DNA of 64,000 nt from Microbacterium murale (lineage in GTDB: Bacteria > Actinomycetota > Actinomycetes > Actinomycetales > Microbacteriaceae). Shown here piece by piece: positions 7,824 through 15,780 of the stretch. The stretch spans positions 248,001-312,000 of the forward strand of contig NZ_BMCM01000002.1 of NCBI RefSeq assembly GCF_014635185.1. Direction: 5' to 3'. Every line of letters begins with the position of its first letter. Within the stretch, counting starts at the first letter, position 1. The position numbers and the translations under genes were made by a program. A model generated the notes under the pieces. The model worked only from the letters and a program-made list of their open reading frames with translations, had not been told where the DNA came from and ran no database searches.

Positions 7824-8597
7824 ATGAACGCCTACCTGGAATCCCTGTTCTCGCTCGAGGGCCGCACCGCGATCGTGACCGGAGGCAGCTCCGGCATCGG
7901 CCGCGCCATAGCGACAGCGCTCGCGCGCGCCGGCGCATCCGTCGTCATCGTCGCCCGTGGCGGCGAGCGCATCGATGAGACCGTGAGTGAACTGCACGAT
8001 TCCGGATGCCGCGCCGCCGGCGTCCGTGGCGATCTCGGCACCAGGGACGGCATCCACGCGGTCGCCGAAGCCGCGACAGAGCCGTTCGGCGAACCCGACA
8101 TCCTGGTGAACTCCGCAGGCATCAACATCCGTCCGCCCTATGCCGAGATCACCGAAGACGACTGGGATGCCACGATGACCGTGAACGCCCTGGCGCCGTT
8201 CCTGCTCGGACAGCGCTACGCGCAGGGCATGGCAGAGCGCGGGTACGGCCGGCTGATCCACATCAGCTCGCAGCAGGCGCACCGCGCCTTCGTCGGCAGC
8301 GGCATCTACGGCGCGTCCAAGGGCGCGATCGAGTCGTTGATGCGCTCGGAGGCAGAAGCCTGGGGTGCGCACGGCGTGACGAGCAACACGCTCGTCCCCG
8401 GCTTCGTGCTCACGCCGCTGAACGCCCGCCTGCAGGAGGACCCGGAACAGATCGCGGCCCTCGCCGCGCGGACGATGGTCGGCCGCAACGGACTACCTGC
8501 CGACTTCGCCGCCGCCGCGGTGTTCCTCGCCGGCGCGGGCTCGGCATACGTGACCGGCCACTCCCTGTTCGTCGACGGTGGCATGTCCGCACACTGA
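7824..8597 (+). CDS. Short-chain dehydrogenase/reductase (SDR), gluconate 5-dehydrogenase-like
   Basis: This is a 257-residue classical SDR that oxidises or reduces a hydroxyl/keto group with NAD(P). It has the cofactor motif VTGGSSGIGRA (about residue 20), NSAG (about 93), the catalytic serine in HISSQQAH, and YGASKGA with the Tyr-x3-Lys pair. LVPGFVLTPLN and the C-terminal YVTGHSLFVDGGM are also typical. Overall style is closest to gluconate/ketogluconate or 3-oxoacyl reductases, but the substrate cannot be fixed from sequence. It lies close behind the glycosyltransferase gene and converges with the ABC exporter gene, 12 bases away. Confidence 0.88.
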   Translation: MNAYLESLFSLEGRTAIVTGGSSGIGRAIATALARAGASVVIVARGGERIDETVSELHDSGCRAAGVRGDLGTRDGIHAVAEAATEPFGEPDILVNSAGINIRPPYAEITEDDWDATMTVNALAPFLLGQRYAQGMAERGYGRLIHISSQQAHRAFVGSGIYGASKGAIESLMRSEAEAWGAHGVTSNTLVPGFVLTPLNARLQEDPEQIAALAARTMVGRNGLPADFAAAAVFLAGAGSAYVTGHSLFVDGGMSAH

Positions 8598-8609
8598 GTT
8601 GCCGCCGGA

Positions 8610-10676
8610 CTACCCCTCGGCCGGGTACACCCGTTGATCCGCGCCCGGTCCGTCGAGCAGCGGCACCGGCGACGTGAGCGCATCCACGGCATCCGCTCCG
8701 GCTGAGTCATCCGGTGCACGATCGGCACGGCGGTTCGCGAACGCCGCTGCAACCCCTCCGCCGATCACGTTCTCGACGACCGTCTCGGTCTCGAGCACAC
8801 GGGATGCCGCGACCTGCTGTGCCGCGAGCTCCGCGTACAAGCCGCCCCGGGCGAGCAGTTCACTGTGTGTGCCGGACTCCACGATCTGCCCTGCCTCGAG
8901 CACATGGATGACGTCCGCGCCCATGACGGTCGACAGCCGGTGTGCGATGGAGATCGTCGTCCTGCCGCGAGCGGCCTCGTCGAGCGCCTCCTGCACCACG
9001 CGTTCGGACACGGTGTCGAGTGCCGAGGTCGCCTCGTCCAGGAGCAGCACCGGCGGATCCTTCAGCAGCACCCGTGCGATCGCGATGCGCTGCTTCTCGC
9101 CGCCGGAGAGCCGGTAGCCGCGCTCTCCGACGATCGTGTCGTAGCTGTGCTCGAAGCCCGCGATGATGTGATGGATGTTCGCGGCCGTGCACGCTGCGAT
9201 GACCTCGGCCTCCGTGGCGTCCGGCCTGGCGTACATGAGGTTCTCGCGGATCGTCGCGTGGAAGAGATATGTCTCCTGCGAAACGATGCCGACGTTGTCG
9301 ATGATCGACTCCTGCGTCAGCGTGCGCACATCGGCTCCGGCGAACAGCACCGCACCCCCGTGCGCCTCGTAGAGCCGCGGGGCGAGGTACAGGATGGTCG
9401 TCTTGCCCGCCCCGGACGGCCCGACGAACGCGACGTGCTGGCCGGGTTCGGCCACGAACGACACACCCTGGAGGGTCGGTCGCGCATCGGGCGCAGCATC
9501 CGGATACCTGAACACGACCTCATCGAACTCGACCCGTCCGAGCGGCCCTGGGGCGTCGTCGACCGACATCGCGCCCTCGGCATCCTCGATCTCCGGGACC
9601 AGGTCGAGGTACTCGAAGATGCGTGCGAACAGCGCCTGCGACGTCTGCAGGTCGAGAGAGACGCGCATGAGTCCCATCAGCGGCTGCAGCAGCCGTGCCT
9701 GCACGGTGGTGAACGCGACCACTGTTCCCGCGGTGATCGCGCCCGCACCGCCGGCGATCAGGTAGCCGGAGACGAGGTAGATGACCGCCGGAACCGAAGC
9801 CATCAGCACCTGCACGACGGCGAAGAAACCCTGGCCGCTCATCGCGCGGCGGACCTGCAGCTTCACCTGATTGCGGTTCTCGCCCTGATACCGCTGAGAC
9901 TCGGCACGCTGACGGTTGAACGACTTCGACAGCAGCATGCCGGAGACGCTCAGGGTCTCCTGAGTGATCGACGTCAACTCCGAAAGCGACTCCTGCGTCT
10001 CTCCCGCGATCCGCGCGCGCACCTGGCCGACTCGGCGCTGCACGATGATCAGGAACGGCATCAGCACGACGGCGATGAGTGTGAGGCGCCAGTCGATCAG
10101 GATCATCGCCACCAGCGATGCGATCACCGTCACGACATTTCCCAGGATGCTGGTGACGGTGTTCGTGAGCACACCCGAGACGCCGCCGACATCGTTCTGC
10201 AGGCGCGACTGGATCACGCCTGTCTTGGTGCGGGTGAAGAAGCCGAGTTCCATCGCCTGCAGATGCTCGAACAGTCGCACGCGCAGATCGCCGGTGACGC
10301 TGTTTCCCACCGTCGATGTCAGCCAGGTCTGGCCGACGCCGAGTACGGCGGAGAGGAGGAAGAGTCCGACCATGATCAGCACGAGGCGGATGAGCAGTCC
10401 GATCTCGGGACTGCCGCCGTCGACGGGGAACAGCGCGTCGTCGAATATGCGCTGGACGATCAGCGGCGGGATGACCGCGATGCCGGCTCCGACGACGACG
10501 AGGATGCCGGTGATGATGATGCGACCGAGGTACGGCCGGAACAGCCCGACCACTCGCTGTCCGAGTCCGGTGATCCGCGGCGCCTCGGCGTTGAGTCGTT
10601 TCTGCGCCGCCTCGTCCACTCCGCGGAAACCGCCTCCGCCACCGCCGCCACCGCCGCGCCCGCCGCCCATACTCAT
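8610..10676 (-). CDS. ABC exporter, fused membrane and ATPase domains
   Basis: This is a half-transporter of the lipid/multidrug exporter type, 688 residues, expected to work as a homo- or heterodimer in the cytoplasmic membrane. Residues about 50-350 form the six-helix membrane domain. The ATPase domain has GPSGAGKTT (about 417), LSGGEKQRIAIAR (about 524), VLLLDEATSALD (about 542) and the switch histidine in IAHRLS. The N terminus is odd: MSMGGGRG followed by an uninterrupted run of glycines. The C terminus has an acidic, Ala/Pro-rich tail after the ATPase. It is divergent from an MFS exporter gene, which suggests, without proof, a shared role in efflux. Confidence 0.92.
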   Translation of the reverse strand: MSMGGGRGGGGGGGGGFRGVDEAAQKRLNAEAPRITGLGQRVVGLFRPYLGRIIITGILVVVGAGIAVIPPLIVQRIFDDALFPVDGGSPEIGLLIRLVLIMVGLFLLSAVLGVGQTWLTSTVGNSVTGDLRVRLFEHLQAMELGFFTRTKTGVIQSRLQNDVGGVSGVLTNTVTSILGNVVTVIASLVAMILIDWRLTLIAVVLMPFLIIVQRRVGQVRARIAGETQESLSELTSITQETLSVSGMLLSKSFNRQRAESQRYQGENRNQVKLQVRRAMSGQGFFAVVQVLMASVPAVIYLVSGYLIAGGAGAITAGTVVAFTTVQARLLQPLMGLMRVSLDLQTSQALFARIFEYLDLVPEIEDAEGAMSVDDAPGPLGRVEFDEVVFRYPDAAPDARPTLQGVSFVAEPGQHVAFVGPSGAGKTTILYLAPRLYEAHGGAVLFAGADVRTLTQESIIDNVGIVSQETYLFHATIRENLMYARPDATEAEVIAACTAANIHHIIAGFEHSYDTIVGERGYRLSGGEKQRIAIARVLLKDPPVLLLDEATSALDTVSERVVQEALDEAARGRTTISIAHRLSTVMGADVIHVLEAGQIVESGTHSELLARGGLYAELAAQQVAASRVLETETVVENVIGGGVAAAFANRRADRAPDDSAGADAVDALTSPVPLLDGPGADQRVYPAEG

Positions 10677-10822
10677 CCGGTCAGCCTAGCCCCGAGAAAA
10701 TCTCATCAGAGCGGGAATGCCCGCTGGCAAGACTGCGTTACCATGATTCGTTGTCCACGAGTGGGTGCCGCGTCTTCGGCTCCTTCGTCGGCCTTCCGCC
10801 ACCCATCCACTGAGGAGACGCT

Positions 10823-12298
10823 TTGGCCACCACATCCACCGGTTCAGTTCCCACCGTCAAGACGGAACCGACCATCGCGCGCTCCGACATGCGCGTCATC
10901 TGGTTGCTGCTCATCGCCGCGTTCGTCGCGATCCTCAACGAGACGACGATGGGAATCGCCATCCCGCATCTGAACGCAGATCTGGGCATCCCGCCGGAGC
11001 TCGGCCAGTGGCTGACCAGTGCGTTCATGCTCACGATGGCGGTCGTGATCCCCACCACCGGTTTCCTGCTGCAGCGGTTCACCACTCGTCAGGTCTTCAT
11101 CGCCGCGATGACGGCGTTCTCCCTCGGCACCCTGGTGTGCCTCATCGCACCCGGATTCGCCGTGCTGCTCGTGGGGCGCGTCATCCAGGCTGGCGGCACC
11201 GGCATCATGATGCCGCTGCTGATGACGACCATGATGAACGTCGTCCCGCCCCAGTCGCGCGGCCGGATGATGGGCCGCGTCGGCCTCGTCATCTCCCTCG
11301 CGCCGGCGATCGGCCCGACGTTGGCCGGTGCTGTGCTCGAGACGCTGAGCTGGCGCTGGTTGTTCGCGATCATCCTGCCGATCGCGCTCGTCGCGCTCGC
11401 CATGGGTGCGAAGTGGATGACGAACCTCGGTGAGACCAGGGATGCCCCGGTCGACGTGCTCTCGATCGTGCTCTCCGCCTTCGGCTTCGGCGGTGTCGTC
11501 TACGGTCTCAGTCAGTTCGGCGGCGAAGGCGAGTCGAACGGCGCGACGATCGGCGTGATCTCCCTGGTCGTCGGCGGTATCGCCCTCGGTCTGTTCGTCT
11601 GGCGCCAGCTCGTGCTGCAGCGCATCGACGACGCCCTGCTCGACCTGCGCGTGTTCCGCTCAGGCAACTACACGCTCGCCGTGATCGTCATGGGGATCCT
11701 CGCGCTGTCGATGTTCGGAACGCTCACACTGCTGCCGCAGTATCTGCAGAACGTCGCGGGACTCGATGCGCTGCAGTCAGGCCTGATCCTGCTTCCCGGC
11801 TCGATTCTGATGGGTCTGCTCGGCCCGATCATGGGCCGCGTCTACGATGCGCGCGGTACCCGCACACTGCTCATCCCCGGCACGATCATGGTGTCGGCTG
11901 CGCTGTTCTTCTACTCCACAGTGGGCGAGCACACGCAGTGGTGGATGCTGGTGATCTCGCAGACCTTCATGTCGGTCGGCCTTGCGATGTCGTTCACGCC
12001 GCTGTTCTCCGCGTCGCTCGGGTCGCTGCGGCGCCACCTGTACTCGCACGGTTCGGCAGTGCTGAACACGATTCAGCAGGTCGCCGGGGCGGCTGGCGTC
12101 GCGTTGCTCACAGTGACGTATTCGTCGATCCTGCACGCGGGTGAACTCGAGGGCCTGTCGACCCCGATCGCCGGTGCGCCGGGAGCACGCATGGCATTCC
12201 TGATCGCGGCGATCATCTCACTGGGTTCTGTCGCGCTGAGCGCCTTCATCCGCAAGCCGGCGGATGACGCGGGCGGGGACTTCCACGGCGGTCACTGA
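10823..12298 (+). CDS. MFS drug-exporter-like permease (DHA2, 14-helix type)
   Basis: This is a major-facilitator permease of 491 residues with the helix content of the 14-TM DHA2 family, which exports drugs or metabolites by proton antiport. Motif C-like GLVISLAPAIGPTLAG and the family stretch LNADLGIPPELGQWLTSAFML are present. The start is a TTG at 10823 with a strong ribosome site (GAGGAGACGC); no ATG is better placed. The gene diverges from the ABC exporter across a 146-base intergenic region. The C terminus is short and cytoplasmic. The substrate is unknown. Confidence 0.9.
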   Translation: MATTSTGSVPTVKTEPTIARSDMRVIWLLLIAAFVAILNETTMGIAIPHLNADLGIPPELGQWLTSAFMLTMAVVIPTTGFLLQRFTTRQVFIAAMTAFSLGTLVCLIAPGFAVLLVGRVIQAGGTGIMMPLLMTTMMNVVPPQSRGRMMGRVGLVISLAPAIGPTLAGAVLETLSWRWLFAIILPIALVALAMGAKWMTNLGETRDAPVDVLSIVLSAFGFGGVVYGLSQFGGEGESNGATIGVISLVVGGIALGLFVWRQLVLQRIDDALLDLRVFRSGNYTLAVIVMGILALSMFGTLTLLPQYLQNVAGLDALQSGLILLPGSILMGLLGPIMGRVYDARGTRTLLIPGTIMVSAALFFYSTVGEHTQWWMLVISQTFMSVGLAMSFTPLFSASLGSLRRHLYSHGSAVLNTIQQVAGAAGVALLTVTYSSILHAGELEGLSTPIAGAPGARMAFLIAAIISLGSVALSAFIRKPADDAGGDFHGGH

Positions 12299-12314
12299 CC
12301 GCCGACGGAGTGGC

Positions 12315-12443
12315 CTAACCGGGCAGAGAGCAGGAGCCGCCGCAGCAGCTGCCGGCGTTGTCGTCACCCAGCAGATTCAAGCCTGCAGGGATGACGGGGA
12401 CGTCGACCGCACCGGTCGATTCCGAGGTCTCGCGAATGGTCAT
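12315..12443 (-). CDS. Small Cys-rich C-terminal peptide, 42 residues
   Basis: A tiny reading frame begins MTIRETSESTGAVDVPVI and ends with a compact cysteine cluster GSCCGGSCSLPG. The middle, PVIPAGLNLLGDD, looks like a structured linker. Three cysteines within five residues could bind a metal or an Fe-S/zinc centre, or be a modification site. A GGAG lies just two bases before the ATG, closer than usual, so initiation is uncertain. The gene converges with the MFS gene (16 bases) and diverges from the DUF6328 gene. I do not recognise a named family; the case for coding rests on the low-complexity-free sequence and clustered Cys. Confidence 0.5.
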   Translation of the reverse strand: MTIRETSESTGAVDVPVIPAGLNLLGDDNAGSCCGGSCSLPG

Positions 12444-12525
12444 TGCTCCATGGTACGCCCGCGCGCGCACTGAGGCGCCGGGCGTGGCGCTGGACAGTTC
12501 GACGGTCGTGCCCAAAACTCTGAGT

Positions 12526-13050
12526 ATGAACGACTCTCCCGACGCCAGGTCCGACACGAGCGCTGCCGAGGTCCACCACGGGGCCGACGCGAAGCGCGAC
12601 GGCCGTGACGAGACTCGTGACGAACGCGCCGACCGCAACTGGGATGAGCTCATGCAGGAACTGCGCGTGATGCAGACCGGCACGCAGGTGCTCTCCGGCT
12701 TCCTGCTCGCCGTCGCCTTCCAGCCGCGATTCACTGAACTGGACGACCTGCAGCGCACGCTCTACATCGTGCTCGTCGGTCTGGCAGCGTTGGCGACAGT
12801 GCTGGCGCTGGCGCCGGTGGGGATGCATCGGTCGCTGTTCGGCCGGCACCGCAAGCCCGACCTCGTCAGGTTCGCCTCGCGAATGGTGCAGGCCGATCTC
12901 GTCGTGATCGGCCTGCTGAGTGTCGGCGTCACGACGCTCATTGTCGACTTCACTGTGGATCGGACGACGGCGACCGTCGTGTTGATCGTCGCCGCTGTCG
13001 TGGTCCTAGCGCTCTGGGTGCTCCTGCCGCGACTCATCGACAGAAGGTGA
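12526..13050 (+). CDS. DUF6328-family membrane protein
   Basis: This is a 174-residue protein of unknown function. The first 45 residues are charged (DGRDETRDERADRNWDEL). They are followed by LRVMQTGTQVLSGFLLAVAFQPRF, split here only by hydrophobicity, which is the signature of this actinobacterial membrane family. Four hydrophobic helices follow, and the protein ends in a short basic tail. The ATG at 12526 begins the conserved acidic segment; no clear ribosome site precedes it. The next gene starts directly after its stop, so the two are probably co-transcribed. Confidence 0.75.
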   Translation: MNDSPDARSDTSAAEVHHGADAKRDGRDETRDERADRNWDELMQELRVMQTGTQVLSGFLLAVAFQPRFTELDDLQRTLYIVLVGLAALATVLALAPVGMHRSLFGRHRKPDLVRFASRMVQADLVVIGLLSVGVTTLIVDFTVDRTTATVVLIVAAVVVLALWVLLPRLIDRR

Positions 13051-13644
13051 ATGCCCTACGGTTATGTGGTGAAACGAATCCTCGCCCGTGCCTTCTGGGC
13101 GCTCAGTCGCTGGACGCTCACGGGCGATGAGGTACCCACCCGCCCGACGATCCTCATCGGGGCGCCGCACACCTCGAACTGGGACTTCGTCCTCATGCTC
13201 GCAATCGCCTGGCGGCTCGGCATCGACGTGCACTGGCTGGGGAAGAAGAGCCTGTTCACCGGATGGCGTGGACCGATCATGCGGAGGATCGGCGGCGTGC
13301 CCGTCGATCGGGACGATCCCAGCCGGGTCGTCAAGGACGTGATCGCGCAGGTGCATTCCGGTGAGGTGTTCGCACTCGTCGTCACGCCGGACGGCACACG
13401 CGGCGGCAACGAGTACTGGAAGTCGGGTTTCTACCGGATCGCCACTGAGACCGGTATGCCGGTGACTCTGGGCTACGTCGATCGCACGACCATGACGACC
13501 GGTCTCGGCCCGACGTTCGAGCTGACCGGAGACGTCGCCGCCGATATGGACCGTATCCGGACGTTCTACGCCGACAAGGCGGGGGTACGACCGAGCAGGC
13601 GCACCGAGCCGCGGCTGCGGGAAGAGCGTGGCGCCGACGAGTAG
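13051..13644 (+). CDS. PlsC-like acyltransferase
   Basis: This is a 197-residue protein of the lysophospholipid acyltransferase superfamily, which moves acyl groups to glycerophospholipid-type acceptors at the membrane. The catalytic HX4D motif is PHTSNWD (about residues 34-40). The glycine/proline region VTPDGTRGG and the substrate motif GGVPVDRDD are further markers. The sequence resembles the short acyltransferases often annotated as 1-acyl-glycerol-3-phosphate acyltransferase relatives. The ATG sits immediately after the preceding stop, so translational coupling to the DUF6328 gene is likely. The acceptor is unknown. Confidence 0.8.
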   Translation: MPYGYVVKRILARAFWALSRWTLTGDEVPTRPTILIGAPHTSNWDFVLMLAIAWRLGIDVHWLGKKSLFTGWRGPIMRRIGGVPVDRDDPSRVVKDVIAQVHSGEVFALVVTPDGTRGGNEYWKSGFYRIATETGMPVTLGYVDRTTMTTGLGPTFELTGDVAADMDRIRTFYADKAGVRPSRRTEPRLREERGADE

Positions 13645-13797
13645 AGGTCGCGATCGCCCAGGGTATCGGTGGCCTCGCGCGAAGGTGTGAGGAACCTCCG
13701 AATACCCGGGCTCAGGTTGCTCCACTCCCCCGACGTGCGGAATCGTGGCCCGGACATGTTCTGACCGGAGCATGTCCGCAACCGGAAGGAGAGCGCT

Positions 13798-14097
13798 GTG
13801 CTCACCCTGACCGAAAATGCAGATGCCGTCGTCACCACGATCGTCGGCCGCGAGGATGCCAGCGCAGACGCGGGGCTTCGTATCCAGACCGCGGAAGGAC
13901 AGGGACCGAACGGCGAATCACGTTTCGCCGTTCACGTCGTGCCTTCCCCGGAACCCGCCGACGTCGTGATCGACGGTGTCGGCAGCCGCGTGTTCCTCGA
14001 GGAGAACGCCGCTGAGGCCCTCTCCGACAAGGTGCTCGATGCCGGTGTCGATGACGAAGGCGCCGTCAGCTTCACGATTCTGCCGCAGCCGGCCTGA
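13798..14097 (+). CDS. IscA/HesB-fold protein without cysteines
   Basis: The product is 99 residues with the overall pattern of the A-type Fe-S carrier fold: an N-terminal MLTLTENADAVVTTIV, a central beta region (SRFAVHVV, DVVIDGVGSRVFLEE) and a C-terminal SFTILPQP. All three cysteines of IscA/HesB/ErpA are absent, and indeed there is no cysteine at all, so it cannot carry a cluster in the usual way. Similar cysteine-free relatives are known in actinobacteria, with unclear roles. The start is GTG at 13798 with GGAAGGAGAGC upstream. A strong hairpin terminator follows the gene. Confidence 0.75.
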   Translation: MLTLTENADAVVTTIVGREDASADAGLRIQTAEGQGPNGESRFAVHVVPSPEPADVVIDGVGSRVFLEENAAEALSDKVLDAGVDDEGAVSFTILPQPA

Positions 14098-14116
14098 CAC
14101 GCACGCTGAGGATTTT

Positions 14117-14149
14117 CGGGGGTGGGATGCAGTTCGCATCCCACCCCCG
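14117..14149. terminator. Strong hairpin between convergent genes
   Basis: The arms CGGGGGTGGGATGC (14117-14130) and GCATCCCACCCCCG (14136-14149) are perfectly complementary with a five-base loop. It lies 19 bases after the IscA-like stop and 31 bases before the SnoaL gene end, and can serve both directions. Confidence 0.85.
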
Positions 14150-14179
14150 ATGCGTTCCTCTCTCCCGACGCTGAGCTGC

Positions 14180-14617
14180 TCACCGCGGCAGTTGGATCCG
14201 ACCGAGTCGCATCGCCAGTGCGAAACGGTCTGGCACGCCCCAGTGCTCCACGATGCGGCCGGCATGAACACGCGCGATATCGATCACCGTGAACGCGACT
14301 CTGAGGCCGGTCGGCGGACCCATGAATGCTCCGGTGTTCGTTCCGACGCCTTCAGCCCGCACCCAGACGGTGTCGCCCTGCTCGGCCCAGTCGCCGATCG
14401 TGAACGTGAGGTCGGGCAGCCCCGCATGCACCTCGCTGATCGCACGCTTCACTTTTGCGATGGCGTTCGCACCGTTTCCCGAAAGTCCGAACTGATGCTC
14501 GATGAGATCCGGCGAACAGAGTTCGTCGACCACATCCGTGTTTCCCGCGGCGAACCCCTCGTGCAGCATCCGCTCGAGAACACTGACTCGGGCGGACTCC
14601 GCGATTGCGTCAATCAT
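14180..14617 (-). CDS. SnoaL-like protein (polyketide-cyclase/ester-cyclase fold)
   Basis: This is a 145-residue alpha+beta barrel protein of the NTF2/SnoaL type. Markers include LERMLHEGFAAGNTDVVDELCSPDLIEHQFGL at the start of the fold (a helical opener plus the acid-base region), GDTVWVRAEGVGTNTG, and IVEHWGVPDRFALA near the end. SnoaL relatives isomerise, hydrate or simply bind small organic molecules. The substrate here is unknown. The ATG at 14617 has GGGAGAAG upstream; an earlier in-frame ATG would run through the operator. The gene diverges from a TetR regulator across a conspicuous operator and is probably its target. Confidence 0.8.
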   Translation of the reverse strand: MIDAIAESARVSVLERMLHEGFAAGNTDVVDELCSPDLIEHQFGLSGNGANAIAKVKRAISEVHAGLPDLTFTIGDWAEQGDTVWVRAEGVGTNTGAFMGPPTGLRVAFTVIDIARVHAGRIVEHWGVPDRFALAMRLGRIQLPR

Positions 14618-14629
14618 GATCTTCTCCCT

Positions 14630-14664
14630 TGCAGTTGATATGCAGTCACTGCAGTAGCACTGCA
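14630..14664. promoter_or_regulatory. Triple TetR-type operator between SnoaL and TetR genes
   Basis: Two overlapping perfect palindromes, TGCAGT-C-ACTGCA (14641-14653) and TGCAGT-AGC-ACTGCA (14650-14664), share a half-site. A further TGCAGT stands at 14630-14635. The array fills the gap between two divergent starts, directly upstream of the SnoaL ribosome site and 28 bases before the TetR start. It is most simply read as the autoregulatory and target operator of the TetR protein. Confidence 0.7.
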
Positions 14665-14691
14665 CCGACTTCATTCGTTAGCCTGATCCTC

Positions 14692-15333
14692 ATGAGCAGC
14701 CGTGTCAATAGCCCTGCGCCGACGTATCGGCAGGAGCAGGCCGCTGCGACGAAACGCCGCATCGCCGAAGCTGCGCAGCGACTGTTCGCTGCCGACGGGT
14801 ACGCGTCGACCAGTTTGGCTGCGGTCGCAGAAGCAGCGGGCGTCGCCAGCCGCACCGTGTATGCGGCGTTCGGGACGAAGAGGGAGATTCTCAACCTCAT
14901 CTGCGAAAGCTGGCTGGAGCGTGCGGACGCACGCGCTCTCGCAGCATCGGTGCTCGCCGAGGAGTCTGCCGTCGGGCGCCTGCGCGGTGCCGCGCATTGG
15001 CTCACCGTGCTCTACTCGACCGACTTCGATGTGGTGCAGATTCTCGATGCCGCCATGGACGAGGACGCCGACACCCGAACACTCCTGCGTTCGAAACTGC
15101 GCGGCCGCAACCGGGTGATGGACGGCCTCATCGCGTCGGTCGCCTCAGAGCTCGCGCTCCCCCTCGAACAGGCGCAGTCGATCTTCCGCGCCTTCGCTGC
15201 GGCCGGGGTCTACAGCGAGCTGGTGATCGATTCAGGTTGGACGCCGGAGCAGTTCGAGAACTGGCTCTCCGATACGCTGCTTCACCAGCTCTTCGCGCCC
15301 GCTGTCATGCCAGGGAGCCGAGGACCTCATTGA
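14692..15333 (+). CDS. TetR-family transcriptional regulator
   Basis: This is a 213-residue repressor-type protein. The N-terminal helix-turn-helix is clear: TKRRIAEAAQRLFAADGY, then TSLAAVAEAAGVASRTVYAA and FGTKREIL (about residues 18-70). The C-terminal helices form a ligand and dimer domain that does not identify the ligand. The ATG at 14692 directly precedes the charged leader; no ribosome site is obvious, so a leaderless transcript is possible. It is divergent from the SnoaL gene, and the shared region has a triple TGCAGT/ACTGCA operator. Regulation of both genes by this protein is inferred. Confidence 0.88.
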   Translation: MSSRVNSPAPTYRQEQAAATKRRIAEAAQRLFAADGYASTSLAAVAEAAGVASRTVYAAFGTKREILNLICESWLERADARALAASVLAEESAVGRLRGAAHWLTVLYSTDFDVVQILDAAMDEDADTRTLLRSKLRGRNRVMDGLIASVASELALPLEQAQSIFRAFAAAGVYSELVIDSGWTPEQFENWLSDTLLHQLFAPAVMPGSRGPH

Positions 15334-15434
15334 GAGCTTCCGTCATCGACACTCTGCTGCACGGCGCCGCCTGCGCGACGGACGACGCGTACGCTGAATA
15401 CCGGCCGCGACAGACGCGCGCATGAAAGGCTCCC

Positions 15435-15776
15435 GTGAACATCACCCTGCTTCGACGTTTCGTCGCCGTCGCCGAGGAGCTGCATTTCCCGCGCGCTGCT
15501 CAGAACCTCGGCATCCCGCTCGCCTCGCTGTACTCGTCGATCGACAAGCTCGAGGAAGAGGTCGGCCAGCCCCTCGTCACCCGCGAAGGCGAGACGCGCC
15601 TGACTTCCGTCGGCTTGCTGCTGCTTCCCGAAGCGCAACGCGAAGTCGCTGCGGCACCGCCCGAGGCGAAGAAGCCCGTTAAGGCCGGCGGCAAGGCGAA
15701 GGCGTCGAAGGGACGGGGCCGCGCGCCGGTCGTGAAAGGGCAGCCGAAGCCGTACAAGAAGCGTCAGGGACGCTGA
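15435..15776 (+). CDS. LysR-type HTH domain protein with short basic tail
   Basis: The product has only 113 residues. Residues 1-60 are a LysR-family winged helix (LLRRFVAVAEELHFPRAAQNLGI, split by helix, then LYSSIDKLEEEVGQPLVTR). The effector domain of about 200 residues is missing. It is replaced by a Lys/Gly/Ala-rich tail (KAGGKAKASKGRGRAP, ending YKKRQGR). The start is GTG at 15435 with AAAGG upstream. It could be a decayed regulator kept as a small DNA-binding or nucleoid-type protein. The clean stop and strongly basic tail argue against simple random truncation. No partner gene is evident; it converges with the ABC-F gene. Confidence 0.72.
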   Translation: MNITLLRRFVAVAEELHFPRAAQNLGIPLASLYSSIDKLEEEVGQPLVTREGETRLTSVGLLLLPEAQREVAAAPPEAKKPVKAGGKAKASKGRGRAPVVKGQPKPYKKRQGR

Positions 15777-15780
15777 GGGC

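Noticed and set aside
8865-10973. A 702-codon open frame on the plus strand
   Set aside because: It lies antisense to the ABC exporter, whose domains are all intact. High GC makes such shadow frames common, and its composition (His/Arg/Asp-rich) is typical of one.
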